This document shows positions 43,748 through 52,022 of a stretch of DNA of 64,000 nt, piece by piece. Where the stretch lies: assembly GCF_009766005.1 (NCBI RefSeq), contig NZ_LMUK01000042.1, positions 340,588 to 404,587 on the forward strand, given 5' to 3'. Made by a program: the position numbers and the translations under genes. Source of the stretch: Bradyrhizobium sp. S69 (GTDB lineage Bacteria > Pseudomonadota > Alphaproteobacteria > Rhizobiales > Xanthobacteraceae). The notes beneath the pieces were generated by a model. The model did no database searches and had not been told where the DNA came from. It saw nothing but the letters and a program-made list of their open reading frames with translations. Numbering within the stretch: the first letter of the stretch is position 1; each line of letters opens with the position of its first letter.

Positions 43748-43853
43748 AAATGCCCGACGGCGGAAATCCACTATGATCGATGCCGCGGGATTTAGCTAAG
43801 ATGCGCCATTACCGATTTGACTGATCCGGCTTTCGCCGGCGACAGGCCTGTTC

Positions 43854-45296
43854 ATGGTGACCGAACCGACGACCGCCACTGCTGGCGACAAGATCCGCTG
43901 CGATGCCTGTCCGGTGATGTGCTACATCAAGCCGGGCGCGGCCGGCGCGTGCGATCGATATGCCAATCACGACGGCGAACTGGTTCGCGTCGATCCGCAT
44001 ATCGTGCTGGAGCGCACGGTCTCCCACGGCGGACGGCTGGTGCCGTTTCAGGCCGGCGGCGACTGGGACGGCACGCTGGTGCGCGAGCCCAGCATGTTCG
44101 TCACCGCGATCGGGGCCGGCACCACCTATCCCGACTACAAACCGGCGCCCTTCATCGTGTCGTCGGAAATCGATGGCATCGACATGGTCACCGTGGTGAC
44201 CGAAGGCATCTTTAGTTATTGCGGCGTCAAGGTGAAGATCGATACCGACCGTTATCTCGGTCCGGAGACCGCGACGGTGCGGGTGCAGGGCGAGGCCGTC
44301 GGTCACGTCACCACCAGCGAATACGGTTCGCAGATGCTGTCGCTGGGCGGCGTGCATCATCTGACCGGCGGCTCCAAGAAAGAAGGCCGCATCACCTGCG
44401 ATGCGCTGATGGACCTCAGCAATTGCAAACCGGTGGAGCTGACCATCGATGGCGGCGCCACGGTGGTGGTGCAGGCCGGCTATCCCCCGATCGTCAACGG
44501 CGTCGCCGAGGAACGGATGCGGGTCGGCTGCGGCTCGGCCACGATCGGCATGTTCGCCAAGCAATGGCAGGGCAAGGTCGATGAGGTCGTGGTGGTCGAC
44601 GACCACATCACCGGCGTGCTGTCTGAACACCAGGCCGGCAAGCTGCTCGACATTCCCGATACCGGAATCAAGATGAAGGGGCGGCGCTCGACCCCCGGGC
44701 GTTACTTCCAGGTCGCTGAGCCTGGCACCGGCTGGGGCGGCACCAAGATTTCCGACCCGCTGACGGTTTTGGGCCCGTTCGATCCCAAGACCGCGCGTCC
44801 CGGCACCACCATGCTGATGGTCTCGACCACCGGGGAGCACGCGGCCTATTACGAACTCGACGAGGCGCTGAAGCCGGTCGAGAAAGAGATGCCGCTCGAT
44901 CTCAAGCTGTCGGTCGAGCGCATCCAGGAAAATTGCGAACCCGCGTTGTGCACCGTGTTGTTCATGGGCGGGGCGGGCGGATCGTTGCGGGCGGGCGTGA
45001 CCGACAATCCGGTGCGGCTGACCCGCTCGGTCAAGGATTCGCTGACGCGCGTCACCAGCGGCGGCGCGCCGGTATATGTCTGGCCCGGCGGCGGCATCAC
45101 CTTCATGGTCGATGTCACGCAGATGCCGGTGGGCGCTTTCGGTTACGTGCCGACCCCGGCGCTGGTCGCGCCGATCGAGTTTACGCTTCGGTTGTCGGAC
45201 TATGCCGCGCTCGGCGGCCATATGGATTATGTCCGCCCGCTGGCGTCGCTAAAGGACAACACGGAAATCCGCCAGATGCCGGGACGGCGCGCATGA
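43854..45296 (+). CDS. hnr: 6-hydroxynicotinate reductase homologue
   Basis: 480 residues. The N-terminus carries C16-x2-C19-x3-C23-x9-C33 (CDACPVMCYIKPGAAGAC), a four-Cys iron-sulfur motif. Further Cys are at 123, 182, 191, 226, 361 and 366. I match it to the 6-hydroxynicotinate reductase family; the Eubacterium barkeri enzyme is an Fe-S protein with covalent flavin that reduces 6-hydroxynicotinate to 1,4,5,6-tetrahydro-6-oxonicotinate with reduced ferredoxin. It is divergent from nicAB, which makes its substrate. Its stop overlaps the start of the ApbE-superfamily gene (ATGA), indicating coupling. The assignment rests on remembered family similarity and context, not on an alignment. Confidence 0.75.
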   Translation: MVTEPTTATAGDKIRCDACPVMCYIKPGAAGACDRYANHDGELVRVDPHIVLERTVSHGGRLVPFQAGGDWDGTLVREPSMFVTAIGAGTTYPDYKPAPFIVSSEIDGIDMVTVVTEGIFSYCGVKVKIDTDRYLGPETATVRVQGEAVGHVTTSEYGSQMLSLGGVHHLTGGSKKEGRITCDALMDLSNCKPVELTIDGGATVVVQAGYPPIVNGVAEERMRVGCGSATIGMFAKQWQGKVDEVVVVDDHITGVLSEHQAGKLLDIPDTGIKMKGRRSTPGRYFQVAEPGTGWGGTKISDPLTVLGPFDPKTARPGTTMLMVSTTGEHAAYYELDEALKPVEKEMPLDLKLSVERIQENCEPALCTVLFMGGAGGSLRAGVTDNPVRLTRSVKDSLTRVTSGGAPVYVWPGGGITFMVDVTQMPVGAFGYVPTPALVAPIEFTLRLSDYAALGGHMDYVRPLASLKDNTEIRQMPGRRA

Positions 45297-46198
45297 TTCG
45301 GCTTCCGCAAATCGCATGGCTGGCCGATGGCAGGCGGCTGCATTTGCAGGATGGTCCGATCGAGCTGATCGTGGAAGCCGAAGGCCGCGAGATCGATGTT
45401 CGCGCAGCCTATCAGGCGGCGGCGCGGCGTTTTACCGGTCTGCTCGATGAACTCTGCGCGGAACTGACGGAATTGCGCGCGGCGGCAGATCCGCGACAAT
45501 GCGCGCTCAAAGGCGTCGTCGCGCGCCGGATGCATCGAGCGGTGGCGCCATTCGCCGCCGACCATTTCATCACGCCGATGGCCGCGGTTGCCGGCAGCGT
45601 CGCGGAAGAGATTCTCGGCGCGATGCTGGGCGCAGCGCCGCTGCAACGCGCTTACGTCAACAATGGCGGCGATATCGCGCTGCATCTGGCCGACGGCAAG
45701 CGATTTTCGATCGGGCTGATAGATCGGCCGGACCAGCATGGCGTGTTGCGGACACTTGATATTAGTGCCGACGATGCCGCGCGCGGCATTGCGACCAGCG
45801 GACGCCACGGGCGCAGTTTCTCGCTCGGCATTGCCGATGCGGTAACGGTGCTGGCGCGTACCGCCTCGCAGGCCGATGCCGCCGCTACCATCATCGCCAA
45901 CGCCGTCGATCTGCCGGGGCACCCTGCGATTGTCCGTTGCCCCGCCAATTTGCTGCAGCCCGATAGCGATCTCGGGGCATGGCCTGTCACACGGGACGTC
46001 GGTGAATTGTCTGATCGTGAGATCGAGGATGCGCTGGAGGCAGGCGCAAGTTGCGCGCGCCAATTACTTTTGTCGGGGTTGATCGAGGGCGCTACGTTGC
46101 GCTTGATGGCCAGGACAGTGACGGTCGGTGCGAGCCGAACCGACGCGCGGACCACGGACAAACTGAGTCAAGGCGTGCCGGAGCTGATGCATGCTTGA
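45293..46198 (+). CDS. UPF0280 protein of the ApbE superfamily, candidate flavin transferase
   Basis: 301 residues, start ATG 45293 overlapping the reductase stop. Two ApbE-like segments are visible: NNGGDIALHL (about 122-131) and TSGRHGRSFSLGIADAVTVL followed by ASQADAAATIIANAV (about 164-202). In ApbE the corresponding TSG...HI.DP and AD..AT segments bind flavin and metal. It lacks the N-terminal lipoprotein signal of periplasmic ApbE, so it is cytosolic. Since the E. barkeri reductase has covalent flavin, a role in flavinylating the upstream reductase is a testable inference. UPF0280 proteins have no established function. Confidence 0.75.
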   Translation: MIRLPQIAWLADGRRLHLQDGPIELIVEAEGREIDVRAAYQAAARRFTGLLDELCAELTELRAAADPRQCALKGVVARRMHRAVAPFAADHFITPMAAVAGSVAEEILGAMLGAAPLQRAYVNNGGDIALHLADGKRFSIGLIDRPDQHGVLRTLDISADDAARGIATSGRHGRSFSLGIADAVTVLARTASQADAAATIIANAVDLPGHPAIVRCPANLLQPDSDLGAWPVTRDVGELSDREIEDALEAGASCARQLLLSGLIEGATLRLMARTVTVGASRTDARTTDKLSQGVPELMHA

Positions 46199-46222
46199 AG
46201 TTGCAATAGAAGGCGGAACGCG

Positions 46223-46807
46223 ATGAGCGCAATCATTCGCAAGATTGTCACGGTGGTTGAAGAGACGCATCTGGAGATGGGGCAGACGATTTCGCCGCCG
46301 ACCCGGCGCGCGGCGGCGATTGCCGTGATCGAAAATCCGTTCGCCGGCCGATATGTCGAAGACCTTTCGCCGCTGATCGCGATTGGCGAGGAACTCGGCG
46401 AACTGCTGTCGAAAAAGGCGGTTGCGGCACTTGGGATCGACGGCGCCAAGGCGCAGAGCTACGGCAAGGCGGCCGCGGTCGGCGAAAACGGTGAACTCGA
46501 GCATGCGGCCGCGATCTTGCATCCGAAAATGGGCGCGCCGGTGCGCAAGGTGTTGAGCAAGGGCGCGGCATTGATCCCATCTTCGAAAAAACGCAGCGGA
46601 CCGGGAACGACACTGGACATTCCGCTCGGCCACAAGGATGCGGCGTTCGTGCGCAGCCATTTCGATGGCATGGAGGTACAGATCAATGACGCGCCGCGTG
46701 CCAACGAGATCATGGTCGCGGTAGCAGTCACCGATAGCGGCCGGCCACTGCCGCGGGTCGGCGGCTTGACCGTCAAGGAAGTCAAGGGCGAGGACGGCTT
46801 ACGATAA
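46223..46807 (+). CDS. DUF1185 'amino acid synthesis' family protein
   Basis: A 194-residue soluble protein with ribosome site AAGGCGGA ahead of ATG 46223. It matches the DUF1185 family (NPFAGRYVEDLSPLIAIGEELG, then GKAAAVGENGELEHAAAIL and GKGA-type turn). The family name 'amino acid synthesis' is historical and no reaction is established. It is the third gene of the hydroxynicotinate reductase operon, 24 bp after UPF0280, and is followed by the importer 25 bp later. It may be a ring-handling enzyme or a chaperone of this pathway. Confidence 0.8.
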   Translation: MSAIIRKIVTVVEETHLEMGQTISPPTRRAAAIAVIENPFAGRYVEDLSPLIAIGEELGELLSKKAVAALGIDGAKAQSYGKAAAVGENGELEHAAAILHPKMGAPVRKVLSKGAALIPSSKKRSGPGTTLDIPLGHKDAAFVRSHFDGMEVQINDAPRANEIMVAVAVTDSGRPLPRVGGLTVKEVKGEDGLR

Positions 46808-46832
46808 TTTCTCAGACATTGGAGGCGTGAGG

Positions 46833-48041
46833 ATGCGGGCAAGCAGATATTATTTCTTGGGAGCGGGATTGGCGATCGCACTTTCCGGCATGGCAAATTC
46901 CGCCATGGCGCAAAGTGAAATTAAGATCGGCGAAATCAACAGCTATTCGCTGTTGCCGGCGTTCACCGACCCTTATCGCAAGGGCTGGCAGCTGGCCGTT
47001 GAAGAGATCAATGCCGCCGGTGGCATCGGCGGCAAGAAGCTCGTCGTGGTCTCCAAGGACGATGGCGGCAAACCCGCCGACGCGCAGACCGCCGCCAATG
47101 AGCTGGTCTCGAGTGAAAACGTCGCGATGCTGACCGGCACCTTCCTGTCCAACATCGGCCTTGCCGTCAGCGACTTCGCCAAGGAGAAGAAAGTCTTCTT
47201 TCTCGCCGCCGAACCGCTGACCGACGCCATCACCTGGGCCAAGGGCAATCGCTATACCTTCCGGTTGCGGCCTTCCAACTACATGCAGGCGGCGATGCTG
47301 GTGGAAGAGGCCGCGAAATTGCCGGCCAAGCGCTGGGCCACCATCGCGCCGAACTATGAATACGGCCAGTCGGCGGTTGCGGTGTTCAAGAAGCTGATGT
47401 CCGAGAAGCGGCCCGATATCGTGTGGGTCGATGAGCAGTGGCCGCCGCAGGGCAAGATCGACGCCGGTCCGGTGGTGCAGGCTGTCGCCGCCGCCAATCC
47501 GGAAGCGATCCTCAACGTCACCTTCGGCGCCGATCTGGTCAAGCTGGTGCGGGAGGGCAATACCCGTGGTCTGTTCAAGGATCGTTCGGTGGTGAGCTTC
47601 CTGACCGGTGAGCCGGAATATCTCGATCCGCTGAAGGATGAAACTCCCGAAGGCTGGATCGTCACCGGCTATCCCTGGTACTCGATCAAGACGCCAGAGC
47701 ATGATGCCTTCCTCAAGGCATATCAGGCCAAGTACAACGACTATCCGCGGCTCGGCTCGATCGTCGGCTACGAGACCATCAAATCGGCAGCGGCGATCCT
47801 CACCAAGGCCGGTTCGACCGATCCGGAAAAGCTGATCGCCGCCGCCGAAGGCATCGCCGTGCCGTCGCCGTTCGGCGAGATCTCCTTCCGCAAGATCGAT
47901 CACCAATCGACGCTTGGGGCCTTCGTCGGCAAGACCGCGCTGAAGGACGGCAAGGGCATCATGGTCGATACGTCGTATCGCAAGGGCGCCGATTATTTGC
48001 CGAGCGATGCCGAAGTCGAAAAGCTTCGTCCGAAGGAGTGA
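46833..48041 (+). CDS. ABC importer periplasmic binding protein (branched-chain amino acid type)
   Basis: 402 residues with a signal peptide (about 1-27, ending NSAMAQ) and a type I periplasmic-binding fold beginning EIKIGEINSYSLLPAFTDPY and AVEEINAAGGIGGKKL. GGAGG lies 7 bases before ATG 46833; the GTG at 46827 is too close to it. LivK-like proteins bind amino acids, but many relatives bind aromatic acids. As part of the nicotinate operon, binding of nicotinate or 6-hydroxynicotinate is inferred. The membrane and ATPase genes follow. Confidence 0.88.
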   Translation: MRASRYYFLGAGLAIALSGMANSAMAQSEIKIGEINSYSLLPAFTDPYRKGWQLAVEEINAAGGIGGKKLVVVSKDDGGKPADAQTAANELVSSENVAMLTGTFLSNIGLAVSDFAKEKKVFFLAAEPLTDAITWAKGNRYTFRLRPSNYMQAAMLVEEAAKLPAKRWATIAPNYEYGQSAVAVFKKLMSEKRPDIVWVDEQWPPQGKIDAGPVVQAVAAANPEAILNVTFGADLVKLVREGNTRGLFKDRSVVSFLTGEPEYLDPLKDETPEGWIVTGYPWYSIKTPEHDAFLKAYQAKYNDYPRLGSIVGYETIKSAAAILTKAGSTDPEKLIAAAEGIAVPSPFGEISFRKIDHQSTLGAFVGKTALKDGKGIMVDTSYRKGADYLPSDAEVEKLRPKE

Positions 48042-48057
48042 TGCGGGCTCCAACTGC

Positions 48058-48136
48058 GTAGGGTGGGTTAGCCGAAGGCGTAACCCACCACTTTCGTGAA
48101 CGGATCGGTGGGTTACGCTTCGCTAACCCACCCTAC
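48058..48136. repeat. Hairpin repeat, family D (GTAGGGTGGGTTAGC)
   Basis: GTAGGGTGGGTTAGC...GCGTAACCCACC pairs with GGTGGGTTACGC...GCTAACCCACCCTAC. It is a near-perfect 32-bp stem with a 14-base loop, between the binding-protein and permease genes of the same operon. This motif is widespread in proteobacteria. Within an ABC operon it could stabilise the upstream transcript so that the binding protein is made in excess. Confidence 0.85.
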
Positions 48137-48160
48137 AAAATGCACTAACCCGGACCGCCA

Positions 48161-50047
48161 ATGGCCTTTTATGTCGTCCAGTTCCTGACAGGTTTGGCCA
48201 GCGCCGCGTCGCTGTTTCTGGTCGCGTCGGGCCTGTCGATCATTTTCGGCGTGACGCGGATCGTCAACTTTGCCCATGGCGCGTTCTACATGCTCGGCGC
48301 CTACGTGGCGTTTACGCTGACTGAGCGTTTTTCAGGTGCGCTTGGATTTTGGGGCGGCATGGTCGTCGCGGCGTTGGTTGTAGCCGCGGTCGGCGTGCTG
48401 GTCGAGATGGTGCTGCTGCGACGGATTTATCATTCGCCGGAATTGTTCCAACTGTTGGCGACCTTTGGTTTGACCCTGATGGTCGAGGATCTGGTGGTCC
48501 TGATCTGGGGCCCGAACGATCTGTTGGGCCGCCGCGCACCGGGCCTCAAGGGCGCGGTCGATTTCTTCGGCCAGAACATCCCGAGCTATGACCTGTTTCT
48601 GATCGTGCTCGGTCCCGTCGTGCTCGGCATTCTCTGGCTGCTGTTCCAGCGCACGCGCTGGGGCATCCTGGTTCGCGCGGCGACCCAGGATCGCGACATG
48701 GTGGCGGCTCTCGGCGTCAATCAGAAATGGCTGTTCACCAGCGTGTTCGCGGTCGGCGTGTTCCTGGCGGCGCTTGGCGGCGCGCTGCAAATTCCACGCG
48801 ATGCAGTCAACCACGCGATGGATTTGCGGATCATCGTCGATGTGTTCGTCGTGGTCGTGATCGGTGGGCTCGGCAGCATCATCGGCGCCTTTGTCGCGGC
48901 GGTGCTGGTCTCCGAACTCAACGCCTTCGGCATCCTGATTTTTCCGAAGATCTCCATCATCCTGGTGTTCCTGGTGATGGCGGCGGTGCTGATCGTGCGC
49001 CCCTGGGGCCTGTTCGGAAAACAGGAAGCCGCCGCGCGGCGCACGCCGGGCCTGACCGTCAATCCCTGGCGTCCGCTCACCTCGGGCGAGCGGCTGGCGG
49101 CGATGGTTGCGCTGATTGTGGCGGCCGCGTTGCCGCTGGTCGGCGGCAACTACGCGCTCACGGTAGGCTCGGAGGTTGCGATCTTCGTGATCTTTGCCGC
49201 GAGCTTGCATTTCCTGATGTCGGTCGGCGGGCTCGCCTCATTCGGCCACGCCGCTTATTTCGGGCTCGGCGCCTATGGGGTGGCGCTGCTGGCCAAGATG
49301 GCCGGTCTGCCGATGATCGTGTGCCTGTTGCTCGGCCCGCTGCTGGGTTGTGTCGGTGCTGCCGTGTTCGGATTTTTTGCCGTGCAATTATCCGGCGTCT
49401 ATTTCGCGATGCTGACTTTGGCCTTCGCGCAGATCGTGTGGTCGATCGCGTTCCAGTGGGTCGCGGTGACCGGAGGCGATAACGGCATCCTCGGCGTATG
49501 GCCGGAAAAATGGGTGTCGAGCGCGTCGCATTTCTACTGGCTGTCGCTTGGCGTCGCCGCCCTGGTGGTCGCCGCACTCCGGGTCATGGTATTTTCTCCG
49601 TTCGGCTTTGCCCTTCGAGCCACCCGGGATTCGCCGCTGCGCAGTGAGGCCATCGGCATCAACGGCAAGCGCATCCAGTGGACGGCATTCGTGATCGCGG
49701 GAACGGCTGCCGGGATCGCCGGCGCGCTGTTTGCCTATCTCAAGGGCAGCGTATTTCCCGATAATCTCGGCATCTCGCTTTCGGTCGATGCGCTGGTGAT
49801 GGTGCTGCTCGGTGGCGTCGAGACGGTGTCCGGTGCCGTGGTCGGCGCCATCGTCTACAAGGCGCTCAACATCTGGCTGGTGAGCCAGACCGATCTTTCG
49901 AAACTGGTGCTGGGCGGCTTTATCGTCCTGATCGTGGTCGCTTTCCCGAAGGGCATCGTCGGGGTGCTGGAGACCATCCGCAATCGCCGCCGGTCGGCGT
50001 CGTCGAAATCCGCGCTAGTCACCTCCCGCATCGAGACCGCCGAATGA
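48161..50047 (+). CDS. Fused LivH-LivM ABC permease
   Basis: 628 residues in two halves. Residues 1-290 are LivH-like (SGLSIIFGVTRIVNFAHGAF). Residues about 305-620 are LivM-like (SVGGLASFGHAAYFGLGAYG), so both inner-membrane subunits of a HAAT importer are in one chain. A short polar linker (GKQEAAARRTPGLTVNP) joins them. It ends in ATGA overlap with the first ATPase gene. The substrate is inferred from the operon to be a nicotinate-pathway compound. Confidence 0.9.
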   Translation: MAFYVVQFLTGLASAASLFLVASGLSIIFGVTRIVNFAHGAFYMLGAYVAFTLTERFSGALGFWGGMVVAALVVAAVGVLVEMVLLRRIYHSPELFQLLATFGLTLMVEDLVVLIWGPNDLLGRRAPGLKGAVDFFGQNIPSYDLFLIVLGPVVLGILWLLFQRTRWGILVRAATQDRDMVAALGVNQKWLFTSVFAVGVFLAALGGALQIPRDAVNHAMDLRIIVDVFVVVVIGGLGSIIGAFVAAVLVSELNAFGILIFPKISIILVFLVMAAVLIVRPWGLFGKQEAAARRTPGLTVNPWRPLTSGERLAAMVALIVAAALPLVGGNYALTVGSEVAIFVIFAASLHFLMSVGGLASFGHAAYFGLGAYGVALLAKMAGLPMIVCLLLGPLLGCVGAAVFGFFAVQLSGVYFAMLTLAFAQIVWSIAFQWVAVTGGDNGILGVWPEKWVSSASHFYWLSLGVAALVVAALRVMVFSPFGFALRATRDSPLRSEAIGINGKRIQWTAFVIAGTAAGIAGALFAYLKGSVFPDNLGISLSVDALVMVLLGGVETVSGAVVGAIVYKALNIWLVSQTDLSKLVLGGFIVLIVVAFPKGIVGVLETIRNRRRSASSKSALVTSRIETAE

Positions 50048-50835
50048 GTGTCGCGCCCATCCTGCTGTCGGTCGAAGGCCTGACCAAATCCTATGGCGGG
50101 GTGCACGCCGTGCGTGGCGTGTCGTTCGAGCTGCGCGCCGGCGAAATCCTGGCGCTGATCGGTCCCAACGGCGCCGGAAAAAGCACTTGCTTCGACATGC
50201 TCAACGGCCAGAACGTCCCCGATAGCGGCCGCATCAATCTGCTCGGCGAGGATACCGCCGGCAAGAAACCACGCGCGATCTGGCGGCTGGGTGTCGGGCG
50301 CACCTTCCAGATCACGGCGACCTTTCCAACCATGACGGTGCGCGAGAACATCCAGGTCGCGCTGGTGTCCTATGGCCGGCAGCTGTTCAATCTCTGGCGC
50401 TCGACGCCGGGTTTTGCAAAGGCCGAGGCCGGCCGTCTGCTCGACCTGGTCGGGATGGGCGCTTACGCCGAACGCCCTTGCGGCGAACTCGCCTATGGCG
50501 ATCTCAAACGGCTGGAGCTCGCGGTCGCGCTCGCCAATCAGCCAAAGCTGCTGCTGATGGACGAGCCGACCGCCGGCATGGCGCCGCGCGAGCGTATCGA
50601 GTTGATGCGGCTCACCGCACGGATCGCCAAGGAGCAATCGATCGGTGTGCTCTTCACCGAGCACGACATGGACGTGGTGTTCGAGCACGCCGACCGCATC
50701 ATCGTGCTCAATCGCGGCCTGCTGATTGCGGAAGGATTGCCCGAACAAGTCCGCAACGACCCGCAGGTCCGCGCCGTCTATCTCGGCGGCGGCCTGATGT
50801 ACGACGCACGGCACCACGAAGGTGCGGCGACATGA
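50044..50835 (+). CDS. ABC importer ATPase, LivG type
   Basis: 263 residues. Walker A is GPNGAGKST (about 39-47). The degenerate signature is GELAYGDLKRLELAVAL, typical of LivG, and Walker B is LLLMDEPTAG. It overlaps both neighbours by four bases (ATGA), which indicates tight translational coupling within the importer. Confidence 0.92.
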   Translation: MSVAPILLSVEGLTKSYGGVHAVRGVSFELRAGEILALIGPNGAGKSTCFDMLNGQNVPDSGRINLLGEDTAGKKPRAIWRLGVGRTFQITATFPTMTVRENIQVALVSYGRQLFNLWRSTPGFAKAEAGRLLDLVGMGAYAERPCGELAYGDLKRLELAVALANQPKLLLMDEPTAGMAPRERIELMRLTARIAKEQSIGVLFTEHDMDVVFEHADRIIVLNRGLLIAEGLPEQVRNDPQVRAVYLGGGLMYDARHHEGAAT

Positions 50836-51536
50836 AGCTGTCGGTTCAGGACCTCAACAGCCATTATGGCCCGGCGCATATCCTGTTCGATATCGCGCTC
50901 GAGGTCGGCGATGGCGAGGTCGTCGCATTGCTCGGGCGCAATGGCGCCGGCAAGTCGACCACCTTTCGTTCGATCGTCGGTCTGGTCGAGCAGCGCTCCG
51001 GCCGCATCATGTTCGAGGGCAAGGACGTATCGAAGGAGCCGACCCATGCGATCGTGCGCGGCGGCCTCGGTTACGTGCCGGAAGAACGGCGTATCTTCAC
51101 CGATCTGACGGTGGAGGAAAATCTCGAAGTCGGCCGTCAGCCGAAGCGGCCGAACGCGCCGCAATGGGATCGCGAAAAGCTGTTCAAGTTGTTTCCGAAC
51201 CTCGGCGAGATGCGCAACCGTCCGGGCGGACGCATGAGCGGGGGCGAGCAGCAAATGCTGACGATCGCACGCACTTTGATGGGCAATCCGTCGCTGGTGC
51301 TGCTGGACGAGCCGTCGGAGGGCCTGTCGCCGAAGATCGTCGAGCAAATGGTCGAGGCCATCCTGGCGATGAAGAAGGAGGGCGTCAGCATCGTGGTGTC
51401 GGAGCAAAATCTGCATTTCGCCCGGCTGATTTCCGACCGCGCCTATATCATCGAACGCGGCCGGATCTGCTTTGGCGGCACCATGAGCGAACTCGACGCC
51501 CGTCCGGATATCCGCGACGCGCATTTGTCGCTGTGA
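50832..51536 (+). CDS. ABC importer ATPase, LivF type
   Basis: 234 residues. Walker A is GRNGAGKSTT (about 35-44), the signature is MSGGEQQMLTIARTL, and Walker B is LVLLDEPSEGLSP. It starts at ATG 50832; the longer open frame from 50478 runs inside the LivG gene. It completes a binding protein-permease-two ATPase importer. Confidence 0.92.
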   Translation: MKLSVQDLNSHYGPAHILFDIALEVGDGEVVALLGRNGAGKSTTFRSIVGLVEQRSGRIMFEGKDVSKEPTHAIVRGGLGYVPEERRIFTDLTVEENLEVGRQPKRPNAPQWDREKLFKLFPNLGEMRNRPGGRMSGGEQQMLTIARTLMGNPSLVLLDEPSEGLSPKIVEQMVEAILAMKKEGVSIVVSEQNLHFARLISDRAYIIERGRICFGGTMSELDARPDIRDAHLSL

Positions 51537-51559
51537 CGGCCCGCAACGGAGGCATCGCA

Positions 51560-52015
51560 ATGGGCAGGGGCGTCGCAGCGAAACGAAGCGTCAAACCGCC
51601 AAAGCCGTCCTACATTCTCGACGAGCAGATCGGCTTCATCCTGCGCCAGGTCTGGCAGCGTCATGCCACGATCTTCGCCCGCGAGATCGGTATCAACCTG
51701 ACCTCGGCGCAATGGGCCGCGCTGTCAAAACTCACCGAGACCGGGCCGTGTTCGCAGAATCAACTGGGCCGGTTCACCGCGATGGATGTCGCCACCATCA
51801 AGGGCGTGATCGACCGGCTCACCGCGCGCGGCCTGACCGAAACCAGCCCCGATCCCGAAGATGGCCGGCGCCTGCTGGTCAGCCTTACCCGCGCCGGGCA
51901 GCAGGCGGTCGAAAAGGCCGCCCCAAATGCGCTGGTGATCACGCGCGAAACACTGGCGCCGCTCGATGCTAGAGAGCGCGAGACGCTGATGGCGTTGCTG
52001 GAAAAGTTGCGGTGA
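51560..52015 (+). CDS. MarR-family regulator of the nicotinate operon
   Basis: 151 residues, start ATG 51560 with GGAGG eight bases upstream. The winged helix-turn-helix covers about 40-105 (TSAQWAALSKLTETGPCSQN and MDVATIKGVIDRLTARGL, with the wing DPEDGRRLLVSLT). Nicotinate pathways in Pseudomonas (NicR) and Bordetella (BpsR) are controlled by MarR proteins that respond to 6-hydroxynicotinate. It lies 24 bp after the second ATPase and probably ends the operon. It is the best local candidate for the protein that binds the TTTGTATAC palindromes, though GntR-type proteins bind similar sites. Confidence 0.88.
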   Translation: MGRGVAAKRSVKPPKPSYILDEQIGFILRQVWQRHATIFAREIGINLTSAQWAALSKLTETGPCSQNQLGRFTAMDVATIKGVIDRLTARGLTETSPDPEDGRRLLVSLTRAGQQAVEKAAPNALVITRETLAPLDARERETLMALLEKLR

Positions 52016-52022
52016 GCGGCCC

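Noticed and set aside
43854..45296. Initial reading as a barbiturase/cyanuric-acid hydrolase beside UPF0280 and DUF1185
   Set aside because: The N-terminal four-Cys cluster and absence of the three Ser/Lys repeat motifs of that family do not fit. The NicAB and enamidase context supports a hydroxynicotinate reductase.
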